Source: Spirometra erinaceieuropaei (lineage: Eukaryota; Platyhelminthes; Cestoda; Diphyllobothriidea; Diphyllobothriidae). From it: a DNA stretch of 64,000 bases. Position numbers and translations under genes: made by a program. Positions 12,153 through 24,499 of the stretch are shown one piece after another. Below the pieces are notes generated by a model. That model ran no database searches. It saw only the letters and a program-made list of their open reading frames with translations, and was not told the origin of the DNA. Within the stretch, counting starts at the first letter, position 1. Each line of letters begins with the position of its first letter. Location: contig CACRXP010000006.1 in NCBI GenBank assembly GCA_902702965.1, positions 3,053,428 through 3,117,427 on the forward strand. The letters run 5' to 3'.

Positions 12153-12773
12153 CAGTAGGTGGGCTAACTCATGAAATGTCAACCGAAACTTCGAAATGCA
12201 TTTTCGTTTCGAAAAGATTAAGTAAGTAGCGTTCTAAAAATAATCGTCTTGCAGCATAATTCCATAATAATTCAGTTACCTCAGGGTGCCGGCTTTCGAA
12301 TGAACTTTCTTCCGACTGCATGCTAAAACTACACTCTGTAAAAAATGACTACTTAAATAGGATGCATTTTTTTCATTAATTTTCGATGTCATTAAAAATT
12401 TAATCACATTTCATAGAACACATGCACAACAATATTTATTCTTTTACTCATTCGGTATAAAATTAGATCTTCTTCCAACATAATACTCGAAGGAAGGGTA
12501 TAATTCGGTTTTAAAAAAGTTTCTAATTGTGGGACTTTTAAATACCGTGAAATGGCCGTTCATAAAACGTCATTTTTCTGCATTTACCAATGTGGCTTGT
12601 AAAGTAAAAAATATGGCTCGAATTCACGTCTGAATTTGATGAACTCATATGGTCCGCTCTTAATACCGTAGAGAAACGTATGGTTTTCCGTACGCGGAAA
12701 ATGCATGGTTTGTAGTTTTGAAACCCTGCACGTGATTGTAACGGCTGGTCGGGTTCGAAATTATTCGGGAATT
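12153..12773. mobile_element. FB1 foldback element, right half missing
   Basis: Begins after TA with CAGTAGGTGGGCTAACTCAT and follows the left arm of the 8154-9125 copy closely through the centre (GGGTTCGAAATTATTCGGGAATT), then stops at 12773 where unrelated sequence begins. No right inverted repeat is found. Confidence 0.8.
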
Positions 12774-13302
12774 CCTCCTCCGCTTCTTACCGTCCCTTCT
12801 ACTTGGCCCTGTATAAGTGAGCTGTAACATAGTTATTATTTGAATTCGTTGTTTTTTGGAGAAAAAAATGGATTCACATCGGATAAATATTAACTTGACC
12901 TCTGAAATAATAACTTATAAATCAAACCTGCCTCCTTGTAGAGAACGGTCGTTTCTTCAAGGCAGCACAAGTTTCGGCGACGCAGCGTGGACGGTCTCTG
13001 CATAACAGGTATTTTCGGGCAAATCTCGCCACATCGTGTGGACTGCGCCATCTAGAGTACTTAAGTTATCAGTTTTTTCCAAGCTTGCTTTGCATAAGTT
13101 GCTGCAGAGCGTTAAGTGTGTATCTGTGGTTTTACACCCTGCTAATCAGTTATGCGATCTCACCTATGCGGCCACCCACCCACCCCCTCCCTCCCGCCCA
13201 CCTCATGGGTAAGCACATAGCAAAATAGATGCTAGCTTTGCATGACACTATTAGTCTACGCCACCCTGTTGGCAATAACTTCCTTCATAGGATGCATTTC
13301 GG
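12774..13302. other. Unassigned sequence
   Basis: No open frame of note, no repeat end and no RNA gene recognised. A C-rich run (CCACCCACCCACCCCCTCCC-like) lies near 13170-13200. Confidence 0.45.
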
Positions 13303-13545
13303 TAAGATGTGGTTCTGCAGCCGTACCTGATTGGCACAATACTGGTTAGGGGTTAGGGTTAGGGCAACTATTTCTCAACCACTCCAAGTACAACCGTGCA
13401 TTCCCAATAACTTTTCTTTTACACGCAATTACTTGACTGCGCTGCCTGTGCGTTTTCCGGGCCCGTCTGTGAAACGCGGTATTGCCACCGATCCTGTATC
13501 ACAGGCGGATGAGGTTGTTTACCTCAGGTGCGGTTACATAACCCC
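13303..13545 (+). mobile_element. Telomere-like inverted-repeat element (TLR), partial copy
   Basis: Starts with the TLR end TAAGATGTGG, then a short TTAGGG-like tract (13345-13365), then the conserved CTCAACCACTCCAAGTACAA block, the TTTTCTTTTACACGCAATTA block and a GTGCGTTTTCCGGGCCCGTC block found in all TLR copies. The right inverted end is missing. Confidence 0.65.
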
Positions 13546-14744
13546 ATTTAACCAGCATTTCTTCTCAACGGTGTTACATGCATAGTTCGTCTCGATTTTC
13601 CACTTCATGTTCCGCATGCAAACAGAGCATACTTCACGTGACTCTGGCGGTTGGAGAGGAGGTAGAGTTTAAAATTTTCAGAAGTAAACAAAAAATCCCT
13701 CGGATGTATGCTCAACCTGCCCAGACTAGCTCCGACGGTTTTTTGTCACCGGAAAACGTTTGTCAAATTGGTCATTGCCATTAACGCAAAAACCCACCTC
13801 TTCCGGAAACAAAGGCCTCATTTCGTATACAGGTCTGCGAAGTATGTGGGAAGGATGTTCAGAGGCCATTATTGTTAAGGAGCAATATTCATTTTATTCT
13901 AATGTTAAGTTCAAAAAATCCACAGTTGGTGACGCAAATCACGAGACGTGGTGGCTGGAATCCAAAAATTTCTTTTTGGGACACATAAAACGTCAGGCAG
14001 TTTACTTTTTCCCCTGAGCCCCTTTAGAAATGTCCCCTGGTTATCCAGAATATATTTTTAAGTAAATCTGATGATGCCGACATTACACTTTCCGCTATAG
14101 GGAAGGTGCTTACCCATTTGAGCGGAAATAAGCGTTACCTTACTTAGAGGTAAGTTCATACTTTAACAGCTGCCCTATGCCTATTTTGCGCATTAGCGTG
14201 TGCTTTTCTGCGGCAGGCGATCAAGCAAAATCGGAGCGCTTTGAAAAAATAACTGTCGCTCACTGATTTATTGATTTTTAAGTCTGGTAAAGCAGTCGCG
14301 GTCAAGTTATTTTCCAGAAAACCAGACGTTCTATCGATTTTGATAATTCAAACCCGCGCATCTTTGCGATTTTATGCCCTAAAGAAGGCTGGATACCGCC
14401 TAAATTTGCGAATATTTCACAATTAGCCACAAAACTTCCACCGTTGATTGGTAATTTTGATTTTGGGGTATGTGGTAAGATGCCTTTATGGTGTGATCAC
14501 GTTTCTGCTTATATGTAATTTAGAAACTGAAAGCTCTGAACACTCACATCTTGAACATTATGTCTGTATTATAGAACTACTCGGTTGGACTGTCTAATTG
14601 TAAAACAGGGTCTAAAATAAGACGAAAATAGCAAACATGGTTCCTTTATAAGGAGAAAAGTGAGTTCTTTCGTTTGTATTAGAAAAACCCCATGTATTTC
14701 ACTGGGATCCCTGCCACCTCTCCCTCCCCCCCCCCCATTGTTGT
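13546..14744. other. Unassigned sequence
   Basis: Short open frames only, none with a recognisable domain. No repeat boundary could be defined. Confidence 0.4.
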
Positions 14745-14960
14745 CGTTGGTCAAAAACCAGGCTGTTTGCTGTGTGGACCAGGGAGTCTGGAGTGGAGCG
14801 CCAAGGTGCGGGCTCGACCGTGCCATCCACCTGCGCTCTCCCCCCCGTCTCCGGTCTTTTTAACTCTGTCTTGACACGGGGTCCAGGTGGGTAATGGGAA
14901 GATGGAGTACGTAGATGCTGTGGAAGTCTACTATCACTATAAACTAATTTACTCACAAGG
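14745..14960 (-). repeat. Dispersed repeat D1
   Basis: Minus-strand copy matching 40540-40700 almost base for base in places: CCACCTGGACC, GTGTCAAGACAG, GTGGATGGCACGGTCGAGCC and GCACCTTGGCGCTCCACTC. Non-coding, nature unknown. Other copies lie at 20790-20930 and 21815-21975, with diverged ones at 37610-37710, 43535-43660, 44190-44320 and 57440-57640. Confidence 0.65.
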
Positions 14961-16053
14961 TCGAACTATCGTGCTAGCTACTGCCGAGCGATTGTACAGC
15001 TTGCTCGAGGCAACACATTCCATTCTAAACAGTCGATTTCACGCATGTCTAGATACCTGTAACATGTGAATTGTCCAAATCCTTATGGAAATGTTTCTTT
15101 CCAGACACTCCCTTCCTCGATGTGTATACCAGTAAGCGCTGCTGCCAACTCCTCGGTTGAGGCCCTCATTTTTTCCCTCCATTCTTTGTTTCTGTATAAA
15201 ACAAATCAGGCATGGTCGTGTTTATCACTCGTGATACATTGCATAAGCTTGACTATCCGACGGGTAAGCACAATCTGCTTGCATCTGTAGACAACACTCC
15301 TTCCAGGCCGAAAGTCAGGAAGATGGACAAACTTTGCTGAGACGAAAAGGCGTGCACGCAGCGCAGCTGCCAGTAGCAGCAAACTGTCTTACAAGGCCAG
15401 CGACCGCCGTTGAGGTTGTTAGCCCCGGCTCCAAGCACGTAGGTGCGCCGGGGCTTGTCCGTCTTCAGCCAATCAGCGGAGTACGCAAGATCAATTGGCC
15501 TCTAACTCTCCGCACTCTAGTGCCAAGCCATACGCGGCTCAGGCAATCGATTTACCTGGGGGGGGAGGGGGGGGGGCGTTCGACTAATTGAAGGAGTAAC
15601 GACCGCGTTGACGATCGCGGAACCAGACTGTGTCACGCACCTCCCGTGCATGCAGAGCCCACATAGCCTTCAAAGTCTGCGATGTGGGAGAGGCAGCGCA
15701 CAGCTGCTCGACGTCGTAAAAGAGGCCCGCTTTATGACCATGTCAAACATCACATTCTTCAGCTCCCCCTTCCTCCCCCCCCCCCCCCACCCCGAAGGGT
15801 CCACCCAGGAGGAGTCGCCTGCGCCTCTTGTGGTTTCTGCCACAGCACTCCACAAATGCCTTCACTAGCCCTGCGACACAGGGGGTAGCGTATAATTTAT
15901 CCCGTCTACAAGACTTGGTTCATGTTCACGTGTCAACCAGCTGAACTTCGGGTAGGCAAACGTCAGCCTGCGATCGCAGAAGCGGCTAGAGACTTCAGGC
16001 ACGCCAGCGCGCGCCCAGCCCGTCCATAGTCGTTAAGTTGGCAGCCGGATGCA
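14961..16053. other. Unassigned sequence with G/C homopolymer tracts
   Basis: G-rich runs near 15559-15576 and a C run near 15776-15788. Bases 15405-15540 have a GC-rich composition like repeat D3 (23930-24270). No gene recognised. Confidence 0.4.
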
Positions 16054-17768
16054 CAGTCAGTGACCAAACTCAGGAAATGTTGGCTGAAATTCTGGAATGT
16101 GTTTTCGATTAGGGAGGATTACTTAGGCGCGGTTGTAATACTGATTATCTTGTGGTGTAATCCTATAGCATTTCAGACTTGGCAGGATGTCGACTTTTGA
16201 GTGAATTTCTTTTCGACCTCCTGTAGAAACCGAACTCGAAGAAGTAGTATAACTGGGTTTTAAAAAAAGTTTTCTGATTTCTGAGTAATTTGGGGTCTGA
16301 TCAGTCGTTGCATTAGTGCTTAGTGATTTCAGTCTGCAAGGTGCATGCGCTCCGCGTAAAGAGACTCACATATTCTTCTATGTCTTTAAAAAGATACCAT
16401 ATGAAGCCCATAAAATTTTGCAATGAATGCGAAATATTATGTACATTTCATGAGGAGCAGTGATAAATGGGCAGGTACGATGCTATATGAATGGACATTG
16501 CACGGTCTAAAAAAATGTCATGATTAGGAAACTTTAAAAAAGCCTAATTATACTCTTTTTTCGAGTATAAAATGTAAATATGACGTAATTCTCTATAAAA
16601 CGACTGAAAGAAAGCAGAATTTGTCCGTGGTCTCTATAAAATATTGTGCGTGGGCTAACTCAGGAAATGTCAAACAAAATTCCGAAATGTATTTTCATCT
16701 CGAAAAGATTAATAAAGTGGTGTTGTAAAATTAATCATCTTGCAGCACAATTATATAATAATTCAATTGCGTCGGGATGCTGGCTTTCGAGCGAACTTCT
16801 TTCCGACTGCAGGAAATGACTTTACTCCGCATAAGATGACTACTTATGTAGCATGCATTTTTACCATTAATTTTCGCTGCCCTTAAATATTCAATTATTT
16901 TCCTTGAAAAACATGCATAAAAATTATTCACTGTTTTGCTTATTCGGTAGAAAATTATGTCTCCTTCAAATTTTGTACTCGAAGGAAGGATATAATTCGG
17001 TTTTCAAAAAGTTTCCAATTGTGAGACTTTTTACTACCGTGAAATGGCCGTTCATAAAACGTCATGTCTCTGCATTTACGAGTGTGGCTTGTAAAGTTAA
17101 CAATATGGCTAAAATTCACTGCTAAATTTTATGAACACCATATGGTGTCCTCTTAATGTCGTAGAGAATTGTGTGGATTTCCATTCGGGGACAATGAAGA
17201 CGTAATTTTCTATCAAATGAACAAAAGAATGAATATTTTTATTCATTTTCCTCATGAGATATAATTGGATCTTTAAGGGCATCGAAAATCCCTGAGAAAA
17301 ATGCATGCAATTTAAGTAATCATGTTTTAAAGAGTGCAGTATTTCATGGAGTTGGAAGGAAGTTCGTTCGAAGGCCGGCATCCTGAGGTAACTGAATTAT
17401 TAGGGAATTATGCTGCATGACAATTAGTTTTACAACCCTTTTTAATCAGTCTTTTCGAAACGAAACGCGTTTCGTATTTCCGGTTGACATTTCATGAGTT
17501 AGCCCACCTACTTTATATTTTGATTTTCGAGGCCGTCAAAATAGACGTGAAAAATGCATGCTACTTATGTAGTCGTTTTTTACCGAGTACGGTTTCTGTG
17601 TGAGATTAAAAAGCAGTGTATTTAAAAGCTGACATCCTGCCAAGTCCGAAATATTACAGGATTATGCCGCAAGATAATCAGTATCATAACGGCGCCTAAG
17701 TAATCCTTTCTAATCGAAAACACATTCCAGAATTTCAGCCAACATTTCATGAGATCAGTCACTCACTG
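16054..17768. mobile_element. FB2 foldback element interrupted by an FB1 element
   Basis: Left end CAGTCAGTGACCAAACTCAG and inverted right end just before TA (17769-17770). The left arm 16054-16641 and right arm 17516-17768 are mirror images of the FB2 type (GGATTACTTAGGCGCGGTTG against its inverse near 17680-17705). An intact FB1 element sits between them. The arms differ more from each other than those of the 10137-11066 copy, so this is an older insertion. Confidence 0.8.
16644..17513. mobile_element. FB1 foldback element nested inside FB2
   Basis: Ends TTGTGCGTGGGCTAACTCAG and its inverse, flanked by TA at 16642-16643 and 17514-17515. The arms mirror each other (AATTCAATTGCGTCGGGATG near 16765 against its inverse near 17385). 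It lies within the FB2 centre: FB2 sequence breaks at TCTCTATAAAATA and resumes at TATTTTGATTTTCGAGG. Confidence 0.8.
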
Positions 17769-18049
17769 TAACTGAATTGCAGCATTATGAATGAACCTGT
17801 GCTGTGAACGAAGTGTGGGTACAAGTACCTCATACTCTCCCATCGCGGATGCTCTTAGGCCGTCTGGTACTCACGTTACTGGAATGTGCGTTCGCAAATC
17901 CACCTTCGTGAACCGATGGTCCGTTTTATGCTAAGGAGACAGACAGCGCATTCAGCAAACAGATATTTTGGAGATTAAGGGCATGGAGTATGAAAGTCGG
18001 TCATACTGCTGTGCTCTGCCTCGGTCAAATCACACTTCTCAGTCAGAAT

Positions 18050-18232
18050 AGGCCTGCCGTCAAAGACAAGGGCGACTGTAATGGCCACTTCTGACTTATT
18101 AGCCGTCGTCAGCCCGCCACACTCAGCCCCGAGGTGTGTAACACCTGAGGGCTGGATCCCACGACCTAGTGGTTAGAAGTCCAGCGTCACTAGCCATTGG
18201 GCCACGGACTCATTGTTCTGTCGGTTGCGCAC
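18050..18232 (-). mobile_element. tRNA-like ribozyme repeat, decayed copy
   Basis: Minus-strand copy holding the ribozyme region (18074-18118) and the tRNA-like section (TTAGAAGTCCAGCGTC and GGGCCACGG). The ribozyme core CTGACGA and GAA are intact, but helix I has mismatches and the base after GAA is G instead of A, so cleavage is unlikely. It directly abuts the RTE fragment that follows. Confidence 0.6.
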
Positions 18233-18247
18233 GTATAGGATTGCGAT

Positions 18248-19156
18248 TTGTTCCAACTTGGGGGATACAATTACGAAACCTCCATCATGTCGATGGTTGA
18301 CGCGACGCATTGTAGGCGCCTCTATCTCGACTATGCCGATGATATCGCCTTACTTGCTTCAAGTTTTGGTGATCTGCAGTCTATGGTGTCACGGGTGAAC
18401 GAGGTCGCTAAATCGGTCCGTTTGTCCATAAACGCTGGGAAGACCAAAGTGTTCTCAAGCTGCATCCCTGACCAGGAGAAGGCACCCCTCGGGATTGATG
18501 GCTGTCAACTTGAAGTAGTAGACAGTTTTAAATACCTTGGGGCGAGGCTGCTGCCTAATGGACAGAGTAAGGATGACATTGTCTCCCGAATCGATGCTGC
18601 CCGCTGGGTTTTTTCAAGCCTTCGGAAATGCCTGTGGAACCGACGCGACCTCTCCATCGCCACAAAGATTCGCGTGTACCGTGCATCTGTCCAGTCTGTC
18701 CTTCTCTACGGTTGTTAATGCTGGGCTTTGCGCGTGGAGGACGAGCGAAAACTGGAGGTATTTGACCACCACTGCTTGGGGACCACCCTTCGAGTGAAGT
18801 TCACCGACTTCGTCTCAAATGAGACAGTCCGCGCTCGCTGCGACAACATCTCAAGGATAACCTAGACCATCCAAGAAAGACGACTGAGGTGGTTCGGGCA
18901 TGTTCTTCGTCGTCCACCTCAGGAGCTCAGTGTTACTGCCCTCGATCCGGCACCGTTGCCCCATTGGAGGCGTCGAAGAGGGGGTCAGTTCAAAACCTGG
19001 CTTGACACTGTCCGTCAAGACATGGAGGTGGTTCCTGGACCTTCGGTATTCGGTCTCCATCGTTGGTTAAGGGAATGGGTTGAGCTGTCCAGATCTGCTG
19101 CCGCGGATCGTCACGCGTGGAGAGGTACAGTTCGGGACATCATCGAGGCCGGCTAG
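18248..19156 (+). pseudogene. RTE-type non-LTR reverse transcriptase, C-terminal half
   Basis: One reading frame runs to the TAG at 19154-19156 but carries two internal stops, at 18716-18718 and 18863-18865. Residues 26-38 hold the catalytic YADD box (LYLDYADDIALLA), residues 93-98 the SFKYLG box, and the C-terminus has RRLRWFGHVLRRP and ends in RHAWRGTVRDIIEAG, typical of RTE-clade elements. The 5' half (endonuclease and RT fingers) is missing, as in 5'-truncated retrocopies. The reverse transcriptase would copy its own RNA at a nicked target; this copy cannot. Confidence 0.85.
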
Positions 19157-19201
19157 ATCAGGCATGATCGCAGCCGTATCAAGTACAAGTACAAGTAAGT
19201 A
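19157..19201 (+). repeat. RTE 3' tail with short tandem repeat
   Basis: The sequence after the stop ends in ATCAAGTACAAGTACAAGTA, a six-base tandem tail of the kind that ends RTE elements in place of poly(A). It marks the 3' boundary of the retrocopy. Confidence 0.65.
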
Positions 19202-20789
19202 TGTGCATGTTGCTTAATGTACGTTTACGCCCCAGCTAAGATGTGTACATATGTGGGACGAGAAATCGCAACTGTATGGTGCACGGCACCCCCCACTAGG
19301 TGCCGTATGAACACTTCAATTTGCAAAAGTAGCCAGTTTCCTATAGACAGTTACTTTTCCTCAGGTCTCTTATATGGCTTAAGTTTTGACCGGATCTGAA
19401 ATGTGGGAACTTCTGACATTGAGGACACCCATGAAAATATTCTGCCAGGCGGCGTCCAGTCATCATTAGTGCACGCGTCATCCATCCCCGGGCCGTGCTT
19501 CGCAGCTTCACTCAAACAATTTAGTCGACCAATAGAGAGACACATGAAAACAACTCTGCTAACTAGTAGCCACATGCACAACTGGCATAAATATCGATTC
19601 GCCCCCTTTGGTCTTCAGTTCAACCGGTCGCAAATTGTCTGCTGCACATGGAACTACTCTTATGCGGGCGACACCAGAGACCTCACCAAACCCGTCTTGC
19701 TACTACCTCACGTACTGACAACCCGTGATTTGCATGTTATTAGCGTAAGTTTTGGAGTGCGGAATGAAAGCAGCTAAGGAGTTTGGGGGAGGGGGGGAGG
19801 AGGACCGATAAACGACCAGAAGTACAACCTGGTCCACTGACGACTTGTCTCTGAAGTAGCTCTCAAGACCTTTAATAAGCGGCACAGGGCCAGGTTGAAC
19901 AGGAGGGCAGTCGCCAGTATCTAACAAAAGTGGAAAAAGCCGACACGAGGGAGTCGCAGGAGGTTTGCCATATTTTTTGGTATTACAGCCTGGCAACGAA
20001 ACCCCCAACACTACTACCATCACAAGTGCGGGCCTTTCTCATATATCAGAATTGGCACAGACCAGCGAAACTGTAGTCTCCGAGCCAATTGGCTCCGTCC
20101 TCCGGGGGGAGGGTGAGGGGGGAATGGGAGGACAGACGAGCTTTGCGACAAAGGAATCAGCCACTGTCTCATTTCCTACCTCGTCTTGTTCTTCGTTCTA
20201 GGCCCTTTGGAAGACGCCGACTTCCAGAGTAGGTGTAAATGACTACAGTTCACCAAAAGCACCACAACACTCAGTTTTATAGGGCAGATTTGGGGTGACA
20301 TTCTGAGCATACCGCTGGCATTAGTCCCTCCGTTTTCTCCTCGCCGAAAAAACTGTCCATGAAAAAAAAATAATTTCAACCAGTAGACACTCTTCAATTT
20401 CTCCCTATCTCGTGAGCCACTTCCCTCAACGTTCGGTGGATCCTCGTTTGTTGATTTTGATCGCGTGACAGCAATCATTGACCAGTTTTTTAATCACCAG
20501 ATGGATATTAAAAGCGGTTTTTTCGACAGTGGTTACCGCTAGTGGCACACTACCGCCTCCGAGGGCACTTAGCTTTTACGCGACACAAGCCTATCAGCGG
20601 TAGGACTTTTGATTTCAGTCCAGTATGGCCTCTACTACATATCTGTAGGCGGACAACTTACAGAAGGAAGGACGTTATAGGTTAGGACTGGGTTTTAAAA
20701 GGATATGGCAGTCTGACTGTTGTTTTAAAGCGATGTCCACTTTGTGCCCCATTGCAGAGTGGGTGTAGTAACAGTGACTCAAGCGTGAG
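19202..20789. other. Unassigned sequence
   Basis: Several 60-125 codon frames overlap here, none with recognisable domains. A purine-rich GGGGGAGGGGGGGAGGAGG run lies near 19785. No gene supported. Confidence 0.4.
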
Positions 20790-20930
20790 TCAGCGGACTT
20801 TCGACGCATCCATCGCACTCTCTCTCTCTCTCCTCACCCAATATGGAGTCAAAAAGATCAGAGGTGGGATCGAGCGCAGATAGCTGTCGTGGCATCAGCC
20901 CGCTCCCAGGCGTGCCGCCACATCCCAGTT
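20790..20930 (+). repeat. Dispersed repeat D1, diverged copy
   Basis: Shares ATCGCACTCTC, a CT run, AAAAAGATCAGAGG and CCGCCACATCCC with the D1 copy at 21815-21975. Confidence 0.5.
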
Positions 20931-21814
20931 TATACTTGAGCACTAATACCTAGTGTCACCGGTATAGTTGAGACCGGACGGTAAGGGCAATGCCCTAAGG
21001 ATTCACTGATAGTTTGGAGACTCGGATATTTGAAGCATTTTGTCCCCGGTACGAAGCTGGAGTAGGCAAGAACGGCAGGATTTATTGGAACAGAAAAATT
21101 TCGCGACTGCTCTTCAGCTGCTTCCTGTCACTTCATAAGAGGGATAACGAGTGAGAACAATACATGGCAGTCTTGAAAGTGCACTGACTTTAGAAGATAG
21201 AGGGTGTCAGTGCGCGTCGCGAAGAAGCGAGGAATCTAAAGTCATCATATGCTGTGTTTATAGAGAACGACTCTCAAAAACAGAAAAGTGACTATGTTTA
21301 TGAAAAAAATGACTGGACGTCCAGTTGCTTTTACTGCCATACCACACCCCCCTCCCCAACCCTGAAATCAATCCCTCAGACTGCACTGCAACACGGTAAC
21401 CAACAACATTACTCAAACATCATCGGTGAATGCTGTTTATAATGCCTGCGATAACGGAGTACTAGCAAAACTAACCCCAACTAGTGTCATCCCATATTAG
21501 CTGGCTCATTTCCAAAGCGCGCATTCCCTACTAAACCCTGATTCATCTAAATACCTATCCTGCCCGCCAAAGGGATCAACTGTTGTGCCATATTTCCGTT
21601 ATGTCACCGTATAAGCATGCCGCGGATTCTTATTCTGCGGTTTTATGGCGTACGTCGTCACCAATCAGGTAAGTTAGGTGATCATGCCCTAAAATGCAGC
21701 ATTTTCGGCGTACATAGCTAAACGACAGTTCGACCGTTATGCCCGACGATGTCCAGCATGTACTCCACAGCGGGGTGAGAGCAGGCATTGTAGCTTGCGC
21801 ATGAATTAGTTTAT
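20931..21814. other. Unassigned sequence
   Basis: Bases 21075-21180 (GGATTTATTGGAACAGAAAAA and onward) resemble 26920-27000, a PLE-flanking segment, indicating another old PLE-related fragment. No gene recognised. Confidence 0.35.
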
Positions 21815-21975
21815 GGTGAAAGTGGACTTGCGCAGCGTCTATCGCGCTCTCTCATCCTCCTTCTCCTCTCCCACCTGGGTCCGGTGTCAAGACGCAGTCA
21901 AGAAGATCAGAGGCGGAAGAGGGCGCAGGTGGCTGGCACGGCCGGTTCCGCACTTAGGCGTACCACTCCACATCC
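21815..21975 (+). repeat. Dispersed repeat D1
   Basis: Contains TGGACTTGCGCAGCGTCTAT, CCCACCTGGGTCCGGTGTCA and GGGCGCAGGTGGCTGGCACG, matching 40540-40700 in order. An overlapping 116-codon basic frame (21884-22234) is best explained as repeat sequence. Confidence 0.6.
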
Positions 21976-22705
21976 CATAACAATTGAGCAACCAAAAACT
22001 ACAACACCGCGACGCGTCAGAAGGAGGAGGAGGATGACTAGGCAGCGACTAGGCTCACGACCTGTACACCTAGCGGAAGCGCAAGCGCATCTACCGCCAG
22101 GGAACCAGGTGTCAGAGAGCTACCAGCGCAGGCCGGACTGCGAGGTCCATGATCGAACACCGGCTGAACCACTGTGGTGCGGGGAATGGGTATCGGGAAG
22201 ATACTCTCCAAGGCATCATTTCCAAGGTCCATAACCTAATACAGACCTGTACACAACGAGAGGAAGTAGCAACCCTGTAAGCATGGATTCCTGGGGATGG
22301 AGCGGTGATATTTAGGTCTTGGCATCCCAATTCTAGAAACTTGTAGCCGGCACTCGTTTTCAAGATTTCGTGACCCCAGAGCGACGTTTCTGCCACTGGG
22401 ATATGATGGGTTGTTATCAGAATCTAAGCACGTAACATAGCCACTGACGTAGAGTCCACTCGCGCCATCAAAAGTTCACTTGCATAGTTTCGGTGGACCC
22501 AGCTGTTGGAAAACCTCGTGACGCTTTTGAGCGTTATACACATAGTGCATATTTAGACAATAACCTTGCTAAATTTACTATCAAGTGCACTCTTGACAGT
22601 CAAACTTCTCCACTTTGGCAGTGTGAGATTGTGGAGGATGTGCATCTGGCTGGAATAGGGTCAGCGTCATGGGAACGAAGTAAGAGGCATAGTTAAGGCA
22701 AAATA
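21976..22705. other. Unassigned sequence
   Basis: No recognisable gene, RNA or repeat boundary; only short open frames without domains. Confidence 0.4.
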
Positions 22706-23821
22706 CAGTAGATGTGCTATCTCATGAAAAGTTGGCGGGAATTCAGAATTGCATTCTCGAATCAAAAATATTACTTAAACAGGTCTGTCATGCTAATTAT
22801 CATGCGCCTTAATGCTGAGATACTCCAGTCATGTCAGGATGCCGGCTTTCAAACGAGCTCTTTATCGATCACCTACGTAAACTACATTCCGTAAAAATGA
22901 CTACTTATATCGTAGGAAGGTTTCGCTTTGATCTTCGTTGCCCTTATAAATTCAAACATATTTTATAAAAAACATATACAAAATGTCCTTTCTTTTACTC
23001 ATTTGGTAGCAAATAAGGTCTTTTTCAAATTTTATATTTGAAGAAAGAGCATCTTTCGGTTTTCAAAAAGGCTCTAATTATAAGATTTTCCACGACCAGT
23101 CATGCAGTATCGCATCAGCACATTTATTAATGCCGTTTATAAAGTGAACCACGTGGTCTACATCCAGTGCGAAGTTGTTTGAGCTCTGTATGCCCTCTTC
23201 ATAATAGCACACTGAAATGTGTGATTTTCCTTGCACGAAAAGTGTGCAGTTTGTAGTTTGGAAACCCTGAATGCAGGTATGTCGGCAGGTCGGATTCAAA
23301 ACTATTCGGTAATTGAGTAAGTCTTTTAAAACCGAAAGGTACTCATTCTTCATGTATCAGATTTGAAGAAGATGTGATTTGCAACCAACTGAGCAGAAGA
23401 ACGAATGTTTTTATGCGTGTCCGCTTAACCCTGCCCCTGAGACGCATTTACACTCTGTCTACAATTGCAATGATCATAACCCATGCAAATGTATCGGCCT
23501 GATGGTGAGTTACCGAAAACATATTTTCGCCAACTAACTGTTCTATCGTAATATGAGAATTTTTGCAGATCTGCAAAATATGTTTGAACTTATAAAGGTA
23601 TCAGAAGCCAGTGGGAATAATCCATGCTACATAAGTAGTATTTTTACGGAATACAGTTTATGCAAGCTGTCGATAAGAAGCTCATTCGAAGGCCGGAATT
23701 CTGACGCGACTGGAATATGCAACACGATAATTAACATGGCAACCCTACTTGAATCATTTTTACGTACTGAAAGCGCACTTCAGAATTTCAGTCAACGTTT
23801 CATGAGACAGCATATCTATCG
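22706..23821. mobile_element. Foldback element with Tc1-like ends (FB3), carrying a central insertion
   Basis: Left end CAGTAGATGTGCTATCTCAT follows TA; the right end is its diverged complement at 23801-23821. Arms mirror each other (AGGATGCCGGCTTTCAAACG near 22840 against its inverse near 23675-23695). About 160 bp at 23417-23575 has no counterpart in the other foldback copies and looks inserted. Its end differs from that of the coding Tc1-type element at 60484 by four of 26 bases. Confidence 0.75.
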
Positions 23822-23929
23822 GCATTTATTCTCTCCCTCCCTCCCTCCCAACCCCCCCTCCCCTCCCTCTCCCGTTCATCGCTCTGGATTTTCGTGGGCG
23901 CGCCAGTAGGGCCGGCCTGGGAGCCGGTT
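23822..23929. other. C/T-rich low-complexity tract
   Basis: Runs of CTCCCTCC and CCCCCTCCC between the foldback element and repeat D3. Confidence 0.5.
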
Positions 23930-24270
23930 TTGCCGTCCGGCCCTCACACGTGGCATGGAACGGCCACGCCACAGATCAGTCTCGCCTACCAAACCCACGT
24001 GTGAGTCACTAGTTAGCACGCCACCTGGACTGCCGCACGCGACCTTCCGACGCCGGCAACCAGCGAGAGGCCTGTCCACCCGGCGCCCAGGGCTCAACCA
24101 ATCGGAACACGCGAATCGGCAAGGCCGTGGGCCATAACTGCCACGCCTTGGGGATAGACCGGGTTGAGAAGTTGATGCAGACGCGGAAATTGTCGCAATG
24201 AGGTTGTTTCCTACCCTCCCCGCCCGTCTTCCGCTCCATGCAACTACCGGCGACACACATAAAACCTGTG
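23930..24270. repeat. GC-rich dispersed repeat D3
   Basis: Matches 33900-34200 in order: GTGTGAGTC or ATGTGAGTC, AAGCACGCCGCC-like, GGAACACGCGAATCG, a CCATAA or CCTTAAATA stretch and CCCGCCCG. Long minus-strand frames through both copies (RFACS.WL and the like) reflect shared repeat sequence and not a recognised protein family. Confidence 0.55.
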
Positions 24271-24499
24271 GCGATGCGGGCAGACGATGAAAATGATCTG
24301 GAAGTAAATGATGCAGAACCATTTTTATGGCGAGAAGTGGGGATAAAAGAAGGCGGTCGGAGGGCAGAATTAAAAGACTTACCTCCGCCCCCTATGAGAG
24401 CCTTAGGCTTGACGTACAGTTCAGGTGACGTGAATTACTGTTCGTGTGAGAAGGGAAAATTGGTGCTGCTATAGCGCGATTCCTACCTTCATTTTTTGA
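24271..24499. other. Unassigned sequence
   Basis: A 78-codon plus-strand frame (24238-24474) has no recognisable motif. Confidence 0.35.

Noticed and set aside
13340..13366. True chromosome-end telomere
   Set aside because: TTAGGG words are few, imperfect and embedded in a dispersed inverted-repeat element present at several internal sites.
22112..22396. Open frames in the D1-rich region at 21.9-22.4 kb
   Set aside because: GC-rich repeat sequence with both strands open and no domain.
23876..24322. 148-codon Arg/Pro-rich minus-strand frame
   Set aside because: It lies in dispersed repeat D3. The homologous stretch at 33.9-34.3 kb gives a different, shorter frame.
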